Positions 1 through 7,231 of a stretch of DNA of 17,920 nucleotides are shown in pieces; the first letter of the stretch is position 1, and each line of letters starts with the position of its first letter. The stretch comes from Peptococcaceae bacterium BRH_c23 (lineage in GTDB: Bacteria > Bacillota_B > Desulfitobacteriia > Desulfitobacteriales > Desulfitobacteriaceae). Location of the stretch: contig LADV01000208.1 in NCBI GenBank assembly GCA_000961805.1, forward strand, positions 1 through 17,920, in the 5' to 3' direction. Made by a program: the position numbers and the translations under genes. The notes under the pieces were generated by a model that saw nothing but the letters and a program-made list of their open reading frames with translations, was not told the DNA's origin and ran no database searches.

Positions 1-192
1 AGTCGTAGCCAAACTCGGCTTTAATCCGCTTTCATAAAGCAGGGCGGAACACAGGGACGTGTTCCGCCGGCCATGCGACAAGGATGTCGCTTTGGCCGAA
101 ACACATGTGTTTCGCCCTGCCTGCTTGCATACGGCTTAAAGCCCTAGTTTGGCACGACGATCGCATGGCTGAGCAAGTGTGACGCGACCCTC
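1..192. repeat. Large structured intergenic repeat, copy 1 (left end cut by window)
   Basis: This stretch is a near copy of 2268-2455; the two can be aligned by eye along their whole length with scattered differences and small indels. It contains a perfect 10-bp stem (43-52 with 59-68, loop AGGGAC), a perfect 6-bp stem (75-80 with 85-90, loop AGGA) and a palindrome around ACACATGTGT. Outer arms pair GCCAAACT-type sequence near position 8 with AGTTTGGC near 145. The right end is GTGTGACGCGACCCTC (177-192); its partner arm lies left of the window. It begins about 20 bp beyond the cimA stop codon. There is no coding potential I would defend. Confidence 0.8.
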
Positions 193-211
193 CCGCCCTC
201 TCGGCGCCTTC

Positions 212-1792
212 CTATTGATACTTCCAAATCGTCCAATTGATTGCATCAAGTAGAGCCTGAGCGCTAGCCTTGAGGATATTCTTAGAAACACCGATGGTCC
301 CCCAAACTTCATGTTCCAGTCGAGTATCGATGATCACGCGCACAATAGCTTCTGTACCTCGCGAACCATCCAGAACCCTTACCTTGTAATTAACAAGTTG
401 ACTTTGCCCCAAAATCGGGAAGAAACTGACGAGAGCCTGTCTCAATGCTGTATCTAAGGCATTAACCGGACCGTTCCCTTCCGAAGCGATCTGTACTGTA
501 TCTTGACCCACTTTAACCTTAACGACGGCCACTGAGTCTAGTTCTCCCCGCAAAGGGTCACTCCAAACATGATAATCTAAAACTTCAAAGGCTGGTGTGG
601 GAACCTTGCCGAGGATTTTCAGAAGTAACAGATCAAGGCTTCCTTCAGCTGCTTCGAATTGAAACCCGTTATGTTCCAATTCTTTGATTTCGATCATGGC
701 ACTCTCAACCCGTGGATCTTCTTTAGAAATAGTGGGTTCAAATCGACGTAGACGTTCCCATATATTCGCCTTTCCTGCCTGATCAGAAATTAATATCCGA
801 CGTTCATTTCCAACCCCAGCAGGATCCATGTGTTCAAAGGTTCGTTGGTTCTTCAGAATCGCATCTACGTGCATACCAGCTTTATGCGCGAAGGCACTGC
901 GGCCCACAAACGGCTGTTTTTCATCAAAAGGCGCATTGGTAAGCTCAGCAACGTAGCGGGAAAAGGAGGTGATCTTTAACAAAGCTTCCTCGGAAACAAC
1001 CGAGTAATCCCCAGTAAGCTGTAATAAGGGAATGAGAGTACTTAGATTGGCATTTCCGCACCGTTCTCCAAACCCATTCCAAGTCCCTTGAATTTGAGTG
1101 ACTCCAGCTTCCACCGCAATCATTGAATTGGCGACTGCAAGACCTCTATCATTGTGGACATGGATACCAAGTTCTTGGGGATTAAATTCCTGCATGACAA
1201 CTCTGACTCCTTTTGCTACTTCAGCCGGCATGCTTCCTCCATTCGTATCACACAAAATAATGGTCTTCGCCCCTCCCTCGAGAGCCGCCCCGATGCACTT
1301 CAAAGCATAATCCCGATTCTCCTTAAAACCATCAAAAAAATGCTCGGCATCAAAGAAGACTTCCCGTCCTTGTTGAAGCAAGAAAGACACTGACTCTCGT
1401 ATCAAACGAAGATTTTCTTCCAGGTTTGCCCGCAAAACATCCCTAACATGCAGATCCCAGGACTTCCCGAAGATCGTAATCGTCTTCGCTCCTGATGCCA
1501 AGAGATTTAACAGAATATCGCTTTGCTCCGGAGACTCCTTGACTTTGCACGTACTGCCAAAAGCAACGATGTGCGCCAAAGGGGAATGCAAGTCGCGGGC
1601 TTGTTGGAAAAATTCCTGATCCAATGGGTTAGCACCCGGCCAGCCCGCCTCTACATAAAGACTACCCATTTCCGCAATTTTCTTAACGTAACTTAACTTA
1701 TCTTGCGTTGAAAAATGGATCCCTTCCCCTTGAGCCCCATCTCGCAACGTAGTATCGTACACAGTGATTTTTTTTCCTTGGTTCTGATTCAA
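212..1792 (-). CDS. cimA: (R)-citramalate synthase
   Basis: The 526-residue product condenses acetyl-CoA with pyruvate to give (R)-citramalate, the first step of the threonine-independent route to 2-oxobutyrate and isoleucine. The N-terminal TIM-barrel of the isopropylmalate/homocitrate synthase family carries DTTLRDGAQGEG from residue 13, the metal-binding HVHND at 211-215 and GERCGNANL at 242-250. The C-terminal part, about 390-520, fits the LeuA allosteric dimerisation domain, so feedback control by isoleucine is likely. The length and the DTTLRDGAQGEG form point to CimA rather than LeuA. The start is TTG at 1792, preceded on the minus strand by GGGGGAG; no in-frame ATG lies closer. A promoter about 210 bp upstream gives it a long leader. 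It is a single gene with rex upstream, and a structured repeat follows directly. Confidence 0.9.
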   Translation of the reverse strand: MNQNQGKKITVYDTTLRDGAQGEGIHFSTQDKLSYVKKIAEMGSLYVEAGWPGANPLDQEFFQQARDLHSPLAHIVAFGSTCKVKESPEQSDILLNLLASGAKTITIFGKSWDLHVRDVLRANLEENLRLIRESVSFLLQQGREVFFDAEHFFDGFKENRDYALKCIGAALEGGAKTIILCDTNGGSMPAEVAKGVRVVMQEFNPQELGIHVHNDRGLAVANSMIAVEAGVTQIQGTWNGFGERCGNANLSTLIPLLQLTGDYSVVSEEALLKITSFSRYVAELTNAPFDEKQPFVGRSAFAHKAGMHVDAILKNQRTFEHMDPAGVGNERRILISDQAGKANIWERLRRFEPTISKEDPRVESAMIEIKELEHNGFQFEAAEGSLDLLLLKILGKVPTPAFEVLDYHVWSDPLRGELDSVAVVKVKVGQDTVQIASEGNGPVNALDTALRQALVSFFPILGQSQLVNYKVRVLDGSRGTEAIVRVIIDTRLEHEVWGTIGVSKNILKASAQALLDAINWTIWKYQ

Positions 1793-1857
1793 TATTCTCC
1801 CCCTCTTCTTTCAACTCAGCCTATGCCTTCGAAGAGCAAATGCGTCCAGTTGAAGTG

Positions 1858-1920
1858 CGTTTTGTTCTAATAAGAGCCTGATGGCGATGTTCCAAGAACT
1901 TGCCACGGGCCTATTTTCCC
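1858..1920. other. Imperfect hairpin in the cimA leader
   Basis: On the minus strand GCCCGTGGC and AAGTTC can pair with GAAC and GCCATCAGGC across a short loop, followed by a weak T-containing tract (TCTTATTAG). The plus strand of the same hairpin resembles the stronger terminator at 2089-2138: both read GCC..ATGGC, then TTCC, AAGAACT, GCCAC, GGGC and TTTTCC. It could be an attenuator of cimA or a decayed copy of the other hairpin. I found no T-box motif here. Confidence 0.4.
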
Positions 1921-2003
1921 ACTTAGTGTAGTTGGCACCTACCAACCTGTAGCGCTTTGCCTGACCCTTCCAGCGGAAATCTAAATACAATTCTTATTGT
2001 GCT

Positions 2004-2033
2004 ATTATACGACAGGTTCCTATTACTGTACAA
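2004..2033 (-). promoter_or_regulatory. Probable sigma-A promoter of cimA
   Basis: On the minus strand there is TTGTAC at 2033-2028, an 18-bp spacer, and a perfect TATAAT at 2009-2004. The predicted start is near 1997, giving a leader of about 205 nt before the TTG start of cimA. The -35 box is only partly consensus. Confidence 0.6.
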
Positions 2034-2088
2034 CAGGTCAACAATTTTTAACAATAAAACTTACCCCCGTAATGTGCCGAATCAGCGT

Positions 2089-2138
2089 AAAAAGCCCTAT
2101 GGCAGTTCCTCCCCAAGAACTGCCACAGGGCTCTTTTT
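2089..2138. terminator. Strong bidirectional hairpin terminator
   Basis: A-rich sequence, then AGCCCT, ATGGCAGTTC, a CTCCCCAA loop, GAACTGCCAC, AGGGCT and CTTTTT. The arms pair over about 16 bp with one internal mismatch. It has a T-run on the plus side and an A-run giving T on the minus side, so it can terminate in both directions. It lies between rex and the cimA promoter and insulates cimA from rex read-through. Confidence 0.6.
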
Positions 2139-2230
2139 CCACACGGTGCATGCAAGTCACGAACCGTCCCGAACTTGCTCTCGTCTTGCATTCGTCTTGC
2201 ACGACTCGCTACCATCGTCCCTGACATGCA

Positions 2231-2455
2231 GAGGGTCGCGATCACACGGCGCGAACGCCTTTGCGTGAGTCGTAGCCAAACTCGGCTTTAAGCCGCTTTC
2301 ATAGCAGGGCGGAACACAAGGATGTGTTCCGCCGGCCATGCGACAGGGACATCGCTTTGGCCCGAAACACATGTGTTTCGCCTGCCTTCCATCAGGGCTT
2401 AAAGCCCTAGTTTGGCACGACGAGCGCATGGCTGAGCAAGTGTGACGCGACCCTC
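2231..2455. repeat. Large structured intergenic repeat, copy 2 (complete)
   Basis: The outer arms GAGGGTCGCG-ATCACAC (2231-2247) and GTGTGACGCG-ACCCTC (2440-2455) pair with a single bulge. A second arm layer (GCCAAACT..GGCTTTAAGCC with GGGCTTAAAGCCC..AGTTTGGC) encloses a perfect 11-bp hairpin (2308-2318 with 2323-2333, loop AGGA), a GCGA/TCGC hairpin and a perfect 18-bp palindrome (2363-2380). The right part closely matches copy 1. The left arm resembles 12139-12194. It follows the rex stop codon by about 30 bp, separated by an AACCGTCCCC motif that also recurs near 2160. Confidence 0.85.
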
Positions 2456-2485
2456 CCCAGAACCGTCCCCTACTTACTTACGTGC

Positions 2486-3121
2486 TTAATAGCACTTTTG
2501 TCCACAGACATTGAAGGTCAGCACTTCGAGGTTTACCGCTAGGTCAACGTTCCGGAGCTCGATCTCTGGTGGTACATTCAAAACGACCGGTGCAAAATTC
2601 AGGATGGCTTCCACTCCTGCTCTAATCAATTGATCAACAATTTCTTGTGCGACAGCTGCAGGCACAGCTACTATTCCGATCTGTGTTTGGTTTAGTTTCA
2701 CGATATCTTCTAGTTGCTCGATGGGCAGAACTTCCACGTTACCGATCATGGTTCCCACTTTTTTAGGATCCGCGTCAAATATACTGGTAATGACAAAACC
2801 TCGTTCTCTAAAACCTTTATAGGAACTTAAAGCCAAGCCTAAGTTTCCTACTCCGACAAGGGTAACGCTCCAATTAACACTTAATCCTAGGATCCTCAGA
2901 ATATGTTGACGGAGATCTTTGACATTGTACCCGACACCCCTAGTCCCAAACTCCCCAAAGTAGGCCAAGTCCTTTCGCACTTGAGCAGGACTAACGCCAA
3001 CTCCATCAGCAATTTCTCCCGAGGAGGTGGTGACAATTCCTTTTCGATCAACTTCAGTCAAATGGCGCGAGTATACTGAAAGTCGAATAATGGTTGCCTC
3101 TGGAATTTTTAGCGTCTTCAA
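2486..3121 (-). CDS. rex: Redox-sensing transcriptional repressor Rex
   Basis: The 211-residue product is a homodimeric repressor that senses the NADH/NAD+ ratio; NADH binding releases DNA and derepresses fermentation and respiration genes. Residues 1-80 form the winged-helix DNA-binding domain, including SPAQVRKDLAYFGEFGTRG (44-62), which is highly typical. The Rossmann nucleotide-binding site is GVGNLG at 90-95, with an acidic residue in FDADPKK (115-121) following the second strand. The length is normal for the family. The start is TTG at 3121, seven bases after GAGGG; the nearby upstream ATG is out of frame. It is transcribed alone from a promoter at 3172-3199, with a structured repeat just downstream. 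Confidence 0.96.
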   Translation of the reverse strand: MKTLKIPEATIIRLSVYSRHLTEVDRKGIVTTSSGEIADGVGVSPAQVRKDLAYFGEFGTRGVGYNVKDLRQHILRILGLSVNWSVTLVGVGNLGLALSSYKGFRERGFVITSIFDADPKKVGTMIGNVEVLPIEQLEDIVKLNQTQIGIVAVPAAVAQEIVDQLIRAGVEAILNFAPVVLNVPPEIELRNVDLAVNLEVLTFNVCGQKCY

Positions 3122-3171
3122 TTGGTTCCCTCATTTCTTTGCTGGAATTTGCTAGCTAAGATGATATGCTA

Positions 3172-3206
3172 ATTATAGCACTATCGATTAAAAACGCAAT
3201 TTAATC
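3172..3206 (-). promoter_or_regulatory. rex promoter with overlapping inverted repeat
   Basis: The minus strand shows an extended -10, TGCTATAAT, with TATAAT at 3177-3172, and TTGCGT at 3199-3194, 16 bp upstream. A perfect 7-bp inverted repeat, GATTAAA and TTTAATC with a 7-bp spacer (3186-3206), covers the -35. It is a candidate operator, possibly for autoregulation, but it does not match the usual TTGTGAA/TTCACAA Rex site. Confidence 0.55.
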
Positions 3207-3258
3207 CTAGCTCTAATTTCCAAAAAGTTTAAAATATGGAATAGTGCTTTTAAGTCTA

Positions 3259-3942
3259 TTATTTACCAGAAAGAAGGTTTATAACCCTCTGTGACTCATA
3301 AAATAACGATAATCCTAAAGCTTTTTGCTCTTCTGGAGTCGTTTTGGTGCGTAGTAAATTATAATATTGATGAAGTTCTTCCAAATCTTTAGGAGGAGGA
3401 TTATCTGCTTGGGCATTCCATAATTGATGTTCCTTGGCGAGAGCTTCGGCCATCATGCCCCCCTTGAGTATATTGTTAACGTTTGTTAACAGTTCTACTG
3501 TTAGTTGTGCACCATTCCCAGCGACTCGGAAGGATCGTTCCGGAAGCGTGATTTGTTTGGGAACGGTCGAAATTCCTTTTTCCGCCAAGAATGTTCGTAA
3601 CCCTTTTAATTCACTTGCTGAATGCCCTAAGCCAATGCCAACCACCCAGGGATTAGAGCTGATTACTTCGGCTTTAATCCCAAGCATTTTGACTTGCTCT
3701 TTACTCATTTGCGCATTGGATTCATTTTGAAAGACGCCGACTTGACAAGTCCAGAAAGTCACTTCAGGTAGAACCAGGACGGTATTATTGTCGGGATTAG
3801 TGCCTCTTTGGTCAGTTTGGGCCCCCCGGCTTTGACCCACTAGTTCTATGTAAATTTTTCCGATTCCCCAAGTCAGTAAACCTAATGCCATCATCCCTAA
3901 AATTAAAACAACGACTACTCGAATCTGCTCCATAACTTTCAT
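3259..3942 (-). CDS. Membrane-anchored SPOR-like domain protein
   Basis: The 227-residue product has one N-terminal membrane segment (about 9-30) with a short charged start, then a polar linker and a region at 62-130 with the SPOR pattern: FWTCQVGVF, an amphipathic helix, LGIKAEVI, WVVGIGLG, a second helix and a final strand. SPOR domains bind denuded glycan strands of peptidoglycan, often at division sites, so an extracytoplasmic envelope role is inferred. The remaining 100 residues are helical and unrecognised. I chose ATG 3942 because GGAAGGGG lies 8 bases upstream; a longer TTG-started frame to 4062 would run through the hairpin at 4036-4059 and lacks a ribosome site. The gene follows the phosphate permease at 135 bp. 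The SPOR call rests on pattern, not on a profile score. Confidence 0.7.
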   Translation of the reverse strand: MKVMEQIRVVVVLILGMMALGLLTWGIGKIYIELVGQSRGAQTDQRGTNPDNNTVLVLPEVTFWTCQVGVFQNESNAQMSKEQVKMLGIKAEVISSNPWVVGIGLGHSASELKGLRTFLAEKGISTVPKQITLPERSFRVAGNGAQLTVELLTNVNNILKGGMMAEALAKEHQLWNAQADNPPPKDLEELHQYYNLLRTKTTPEEQKALGLSLFYESQRVINLLSGK

Positions 3943-4035
3943 GTCTATTCCCCTTCCGCGTTGTTCTGGACAAACTTCTCTACACGGAAGATATGTTAAG
4001 AATTGCAGAAATAGACCGAGAAGACTATGTCGAAA

Positions 4036-4059
4036 GACCTTGATCAGACGAACAAGGTC
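4036..4059 (-). terminator. Short hairpin after the phosphate permease gene
   Basis: GACCTTG and CAAGGTC form a perfect 7-bp stem around a 10-nt loop, followed on the minus strand by TTTCG. It lies just beyond the permease stop codon. The T-tract is short, so it is at best a weak terminator. Confidence 0.35.
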
Positions 4060-4077
4060 CAAGGAAATTAGCAGATA

Positions 4078-5088
4078 CTAAATAATGATTTTTGACAAGC
4101 CAAAATAAAAAAGCGCAGCGAGTACAGATGTTGTAGGAATAGTCACAAGCCAGGCGACGAGCATTTGTTGAGCCACTCCCCAGCGCACTGCAGAAACCCG
4201 CTTGGCGCTCCCGACCCCCATGATCGAACCTGAAACCACATGGGTAGTGGAAACGGGGAGATGGAGACCTGGAAGCGCAGTCGCTGTCCAGATTACGAGG
4301 GATGAACTTAAATCTGCGGCAAACCCATTGATGGGCTCCAGTTTGAAGATCTTCCCTCCCATGGTGCGGATGATCTTCCACCCCCCCGCAGCGGTTCCGG
4401 CAGCCATCGCCACAGCGCAGGCAACCTTTACCCATATTTGTGGGGCAAGATCGGTCTGTGATTGTAACCCCGCTGCGACAAGAGCCATGGTGATGATCCC
4501 CATGGATTTCTGAGCATCATTGGAGCCGTGGTTAAAGGCCAATAATCCCGCAGAAATGATTTGCATCTTCTTGAACCCATGATTGAGGCGCGACGGCGAA
4601 AAATTGCCGAAAGAGAAAGCTAACACCTTCATGACAATAAACCCTAGCACCATCCCTATAATCGGGGAAAGAATCAGTGCCGCAAGAATCTTGCCTAAAC
4701 CTTGCCAGTGTAAAACGCTAAATCCAACTTTCGCAACAGCTGCTCCAGCCATTCCACCAATCAGGGCATGGGAGGAACTACTCGGAATCCCCACGTACCA
4801 GGTGAGAAGGTTCCAGACGATTGCACTAAGCAAAGCAGCAATTACGACCTCTTGGGTCGTAAATTTCGGCGAAACAATGTCTTTGGCGATGGTTTGGGCA
4901 ACTCCGGTACTATAGAGAGCACCAAAAAGATTTAAGAAGGCTGCCAGAATCACCGCCCGTTTGGGGCTCAAGGCCCAGGTCGAAACACTGGTGGCAATCG
5001 CATTAGCCGTATCATGGAAGCCGTTGATGTAATCGAAGGCTAACGCTAAAAACACCACAATGACTAACAGCACACCTAGACTAGTCAT
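4078..5088 (-). CDS. pit: PiT-family inorganic phosphate permease
   Basis: The 336-residue, very hydrophobic protein belongs to the PiT family (PF01384), which imports metal-phosphate or phosphate using H+ or Na+ coupling. Both halves of the internal duplication are visible: GFHDTANAIATS at 23-34 and NHGSNDAQKSMG at about 186-197. IPSSSSHALIGG (101-112) and the PVSTTHVVSGSIMG stretch near 285 are paired substrate-path motifs. About ten membrane segments are apparent. Its ATG lies inside the end of the upstream DUF47 gene (8-nt overlap, ATGACTAG), which implies translational coupling. DUF47/PiT pairs are common in bacteria, and the DUF47 protein is thought to modulate the transporter. Confidence 0.93.
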   Translation of the reverse strand: MTSLGVLLVIVVFLALAFDYINGFHDTANAIATSVSTWALSPKRAVILAAFLNLFGALYSTGVAQTIAKDIVSPKFTTQEVVIAALLSAIVWNLLTWYVGIPSSSSHALIGGMAGAAVAKVGFSVLHWQGLGKILAALILSPIIGMVLGFIVMKVLAFSFGNFSPSRLNHGFKKMQIISAGLLAFNHGSNDAQKSMGIITMALVAAGLQSQTDLAPQIWVKVACAVAMAAGTAAGGWKIIRTMGGKIFKLEPINGFAADLSSSLVIWTATALPGLHLPVSTTHVVSGSIMGVGSAKRVSAVRWGVAQQMLVAWLVTIPTTSVLAALFYFGLSKIII

Positions 5089-5707
5089 ATTTCAAGACCA
5101 CACTTTTAAGCAGATCGGCAATAGCTTCACAATGATCTAAGGTTGATTCTATATGTTCCAAAATCTCTTTCCATTTAATGATTTCTATGGGGTCTTTCTC
5201 ATGTTCAAACAGTCGGGCCACTTCAGAACGGTAGAGTTTATCTCCTGCACTCTCTAGGTGATAAATCTCTTCTGCTGCCGCCAAGATCATCGATTTCTTA
5301 TAATGTAAATTTCCTAAGCAAGAGAAAGCTGTCTGAATTTGTTCTGCGGCCAATGTCACCAGATGAACAAGTTCTTGCGCTCCCAGTGAGGGTTTGCTGG
5401 TTCGATAGAGAAGCATGCGCTCCACTGTACCTTCCGCATAATCGACGATGTCATCCAGGACTTGGGCAAGTTTATAAATGTCTTCACGATCTAAGGGTGT
5501 GATAAACGTGCAATTTAATCGCTCCAAGATTTGATTAGTTACACTGTCAGCTTCGTTTTCGAACCGATGCATTTGAGCAGCATCTTCAGCAGAAACACTA
5601 TCTTGCTGCATGATCCCATAGAGTCTTTTAAGTGACTTAGAAATAATCTCCGTACTTTCGGAAAAGAGTTGATAAAATTTGTCTTCTTTTGGAGTCAACT
5701 TAAACAT
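5081..5707 (-). CDS. DUF47 family (PhoU-like) protein, partner of PiT
   Basis: The 208-residue all-helical protein matches the DUF47/PhoU_div family (PF01865). The pattern includes RFENEADSVTNQILERL (about 48-64), LDREDIYKLAQVLDDIVDYAEGT (72-94) and a C-terminal helix with ILEHIESTLDHCEAIADLL. The acidic ExxxD motifs resemble the metal-binding repeats of PhoU. It starts at ATG 5707 after GGGGGA and ends eight bases inside the permease gene. An extended -10 promoter lies about 90 bp upstream, so the pair is an independent two-gene operon. Its likely job is control of phosphate uptake through PiT; this is inferred from the recurrent gene pairing, not from residues. Confidence 0.88.
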   Translation of the reverse strand: MFKLTPKEDKFYQLFSESTEIISKSLKRLYGIMQQDSVSAEDAAQMHRFENEADSVTNQILERLNCTFITPLDREDIYKLAQVLDDIVDYAEGTVERMLLYRTSKPSLGAQELVHLVTLAAEQIQTAFSCLGNLHYKKSMILAAAEEIYHLESAGDKLYRSEVARLFEHEKDPIEIIKWKEILEHIESTLDHCEAIADLLKSVVLKYD

Positions 5708-5799
5708 ACTATATCCCCCAACCCTGAACTTTCTCTGATTTTACGGATCGGAACCTCTCATTGAAACAGATTCAGCGACGATTATCTAGTCCAGCGAGT

Positions 5800-5808
5800 A
5801 TTATATCA
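5800..5808 (-). promoter_or_regulatory. Extended -10 promoter of the DUF47-pit operon
   Basis: On the minus strand TGATATAAT (5808-5800) is a perfect extended -10 element. No good -35 is seen 17 bp upstream, as is common for extended -10 promoters. The predicted start near 5793 leaves a leader of about 85 nt. No clear Pho-box direct repeat was recognised. Confidence 0.5.
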
Positions 5809-5864
5809 AATCTTGGCCGAGTTGTGTTATTTTTTTCGTTTCTGTCGATCAATGGAGGAACTTC

Positions 5865-7190
5865 CTAATCCTGCTTTAAATCATTGATTAAGGCTTGGCG
5901 TGCCTCTGCCAGCATGTAGATTGAACCCGTAACACAGAGCATGTCGTTTTCTCCAAGACGCTTAAGAGCAAAAACCACGGCTTCCTTGGGATTTTCGATA
6001 CAGGTTACCGGACGACCATGCTGTTCAGCCAATTTCCCAAGCGCCCTCCAGTCCCCTGCTCGCGGTGAATCAGGACGGGTGATAATGAGTTCATCCGCCA
6101 AAGGCACGAGCATATTCACGACCTTTTCCCGTTCCTTATCCGTCAGCATCCCCAAACAAAGTATGAGCTTGTTACGTTTATAGAGTGGGAGTGCCTGAGC
6201 TAAGGCCTTAGCTCCATCGACATTATGCGCTCCATCCAAGAGGATCTTAGGGTTCAGGGAAAGTAGCTCTAAACGCCCGAACCACTCTACCTCACGCAAT
6301 CCAGCATAGATCGCTTCTCTAGGTATTCTCACATCATATTGACTTTGCAACACTTCACAGACGGTGATTGCTGTAGCTGCGTTGCGGAGTTGGTGGAGTC
6401 CCATCAAATGCAGGCGCAACTTCAAGTAGGTTGAGTGTAAGCCTATGAGGTCAAATTCCTGTTCCAGTTCTCCACTCCATTTGCTTTCCCAGCGAACATC
6501 TTCCCCCACTAACCACAAGGGAACACCCATAGCCTTAGCTTGTTCACGCAATACTTCGATCACGTCTAAGTCTTCAGAGGCTGTCACTACCACGGACTGG
6601 GGTTTAATAATACCTGCTTTTACCTTGGCGATGGAAACCACATCAGACCCTAAATAGTCCATGTGGTCCATTCCAACATTAGTGATGACTGAAACTAGGG
6701 GGGTAACCACATTGGTCGAATCGATGGCTCCACCTAACCCGACTTCTATAACCGCATAATCGACGCTTTCCTCCGCGAAATAGAGGAACGCCAGCGCAGT
6801 GCTTACCTCAAACTCGGTGGGATGCTCATAACCTTCCGCAACCATAGCTTCTAAATGTGGGCGCACTCGTGCTATCACCTTAATGACCTTTTCTTTAGGG
6901 ATCATTTGCCCGTTGATGACCATGCGTTCCCGATAATCGTGCATATGAGGCGAGGTAAAGACTCCGACCTTGTACCCCGCTTCCCGTAAGATACGAGCAA
7001 TCATGACCGTTGTCGAACCCTTGCCGTTCGTACCTCCTACATGAACTACGCGCAGAACTCTTTCCGGATTTCCCAATCGTTTAAGAAGTTCTTGAATACG
7101 CCCCAGCCCAAAATTTATACCAAACGTCGTCAGGTTAGCGAGGTATTGTAAGCTCTCAGAATATTCCTTTTCAAGATCCTTTTCGGACAT
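5865..7190 (-). CDS. folC: Bifunctional folylpolyglutamate/dihydrofolate synthase
   Basis: The 441-residue Mur-ligase-family enzyme adds glutamate to dihydropteroate or folates with ATP, maintaining cellular folate pools. The ATP-binding P-loop is HVGGTNGKGST (50-60). The family segments FTSPHMHDYRERM, EVGLGGAIDSTNVV (the metal-site loop), NVGMDHMDYLG, a QLRNAATA segment and LLDGAHNVDGAKAL follow in the expected order. The length is normal. I chose ATG 7190 because AGGAGG sits 8 bases upstream; a GTG 18 bases earlier would place the ribosome site inside the coding region. It begins 41 bp after the valS stop, so it is probably co-transcribed with valS under T-box control. Confidence 0.95.
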   Translation of the reverse strand: MSEKDLEKEYSESLQYLANLTTFGINFGLGRIQELLKRLGNPERVLRVVHVGGTNGKGSTTVMIARILREAGYKVGVFTSPHMHDYRERMVINGQMIPKEKVIKVIARVRPHLEAMVAEGYEHPTEFEVSTALAFLYFAEESVDYAVIEVGLGGAIDSTNVVTPLVSVITNVGMDHMDYLGSDVVSIAKVKAGIIKPQSVVVTASEDLDVIEVLREQAKAMGVPLWLVGEDVRWESKWSGELEQEFDLIGLHSTYLKLRLHLMGLHQLRNAATAITVCEVLQSQYDVRIPREAIYAGLREVEWFGRLELLSLNPKILLDGAHNVDGAKALAQALPLYKRNKLILCLGMLTDKEREKVVNMLVPLADELIITRPDSPRAGDWRALGKLAEQHGRPVTCIENPKEAVVFALKRLGENDMLCVTGSIYMLAEARQALINDLKQD

Positions 7191-7231
7191 TCCCTTTCCC
7201 TCCTGCACGATTTACGTATACATGAAATACC

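Noticed and set aside
1..192. CRISPR or attC-array interpretation of the repeated hairpins
   Set aside because: There are no regularly spaced direct repeats with unique spacers, and no integrase or cas genes nearby; the pattern is nested inverted repeats.
2036..2056. TTGTTAAAAATTGTTGA near the cimA promoter as a Rex operator
   Set aside because: The two halves are a direct repeat, not inverted, so it does not fit a dimeric Rex site.
1957..2429. Open frames of 65-103 codons on both strands between rex and cimA
   Set aside because: They run through the terminator and structured repeat copy 2, show low-complexity Cys/Arg/Pro-rich translations and lack ribosome sites.
3471..3495. TTGTTAAC-GTTT-GTTAAC, Rex-site-like inverted repeat
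   Set aside because: It has a spacer of six rather than four between the TTGTTAA/TTAACAG halves and lies inside the SPOR-like coding region.
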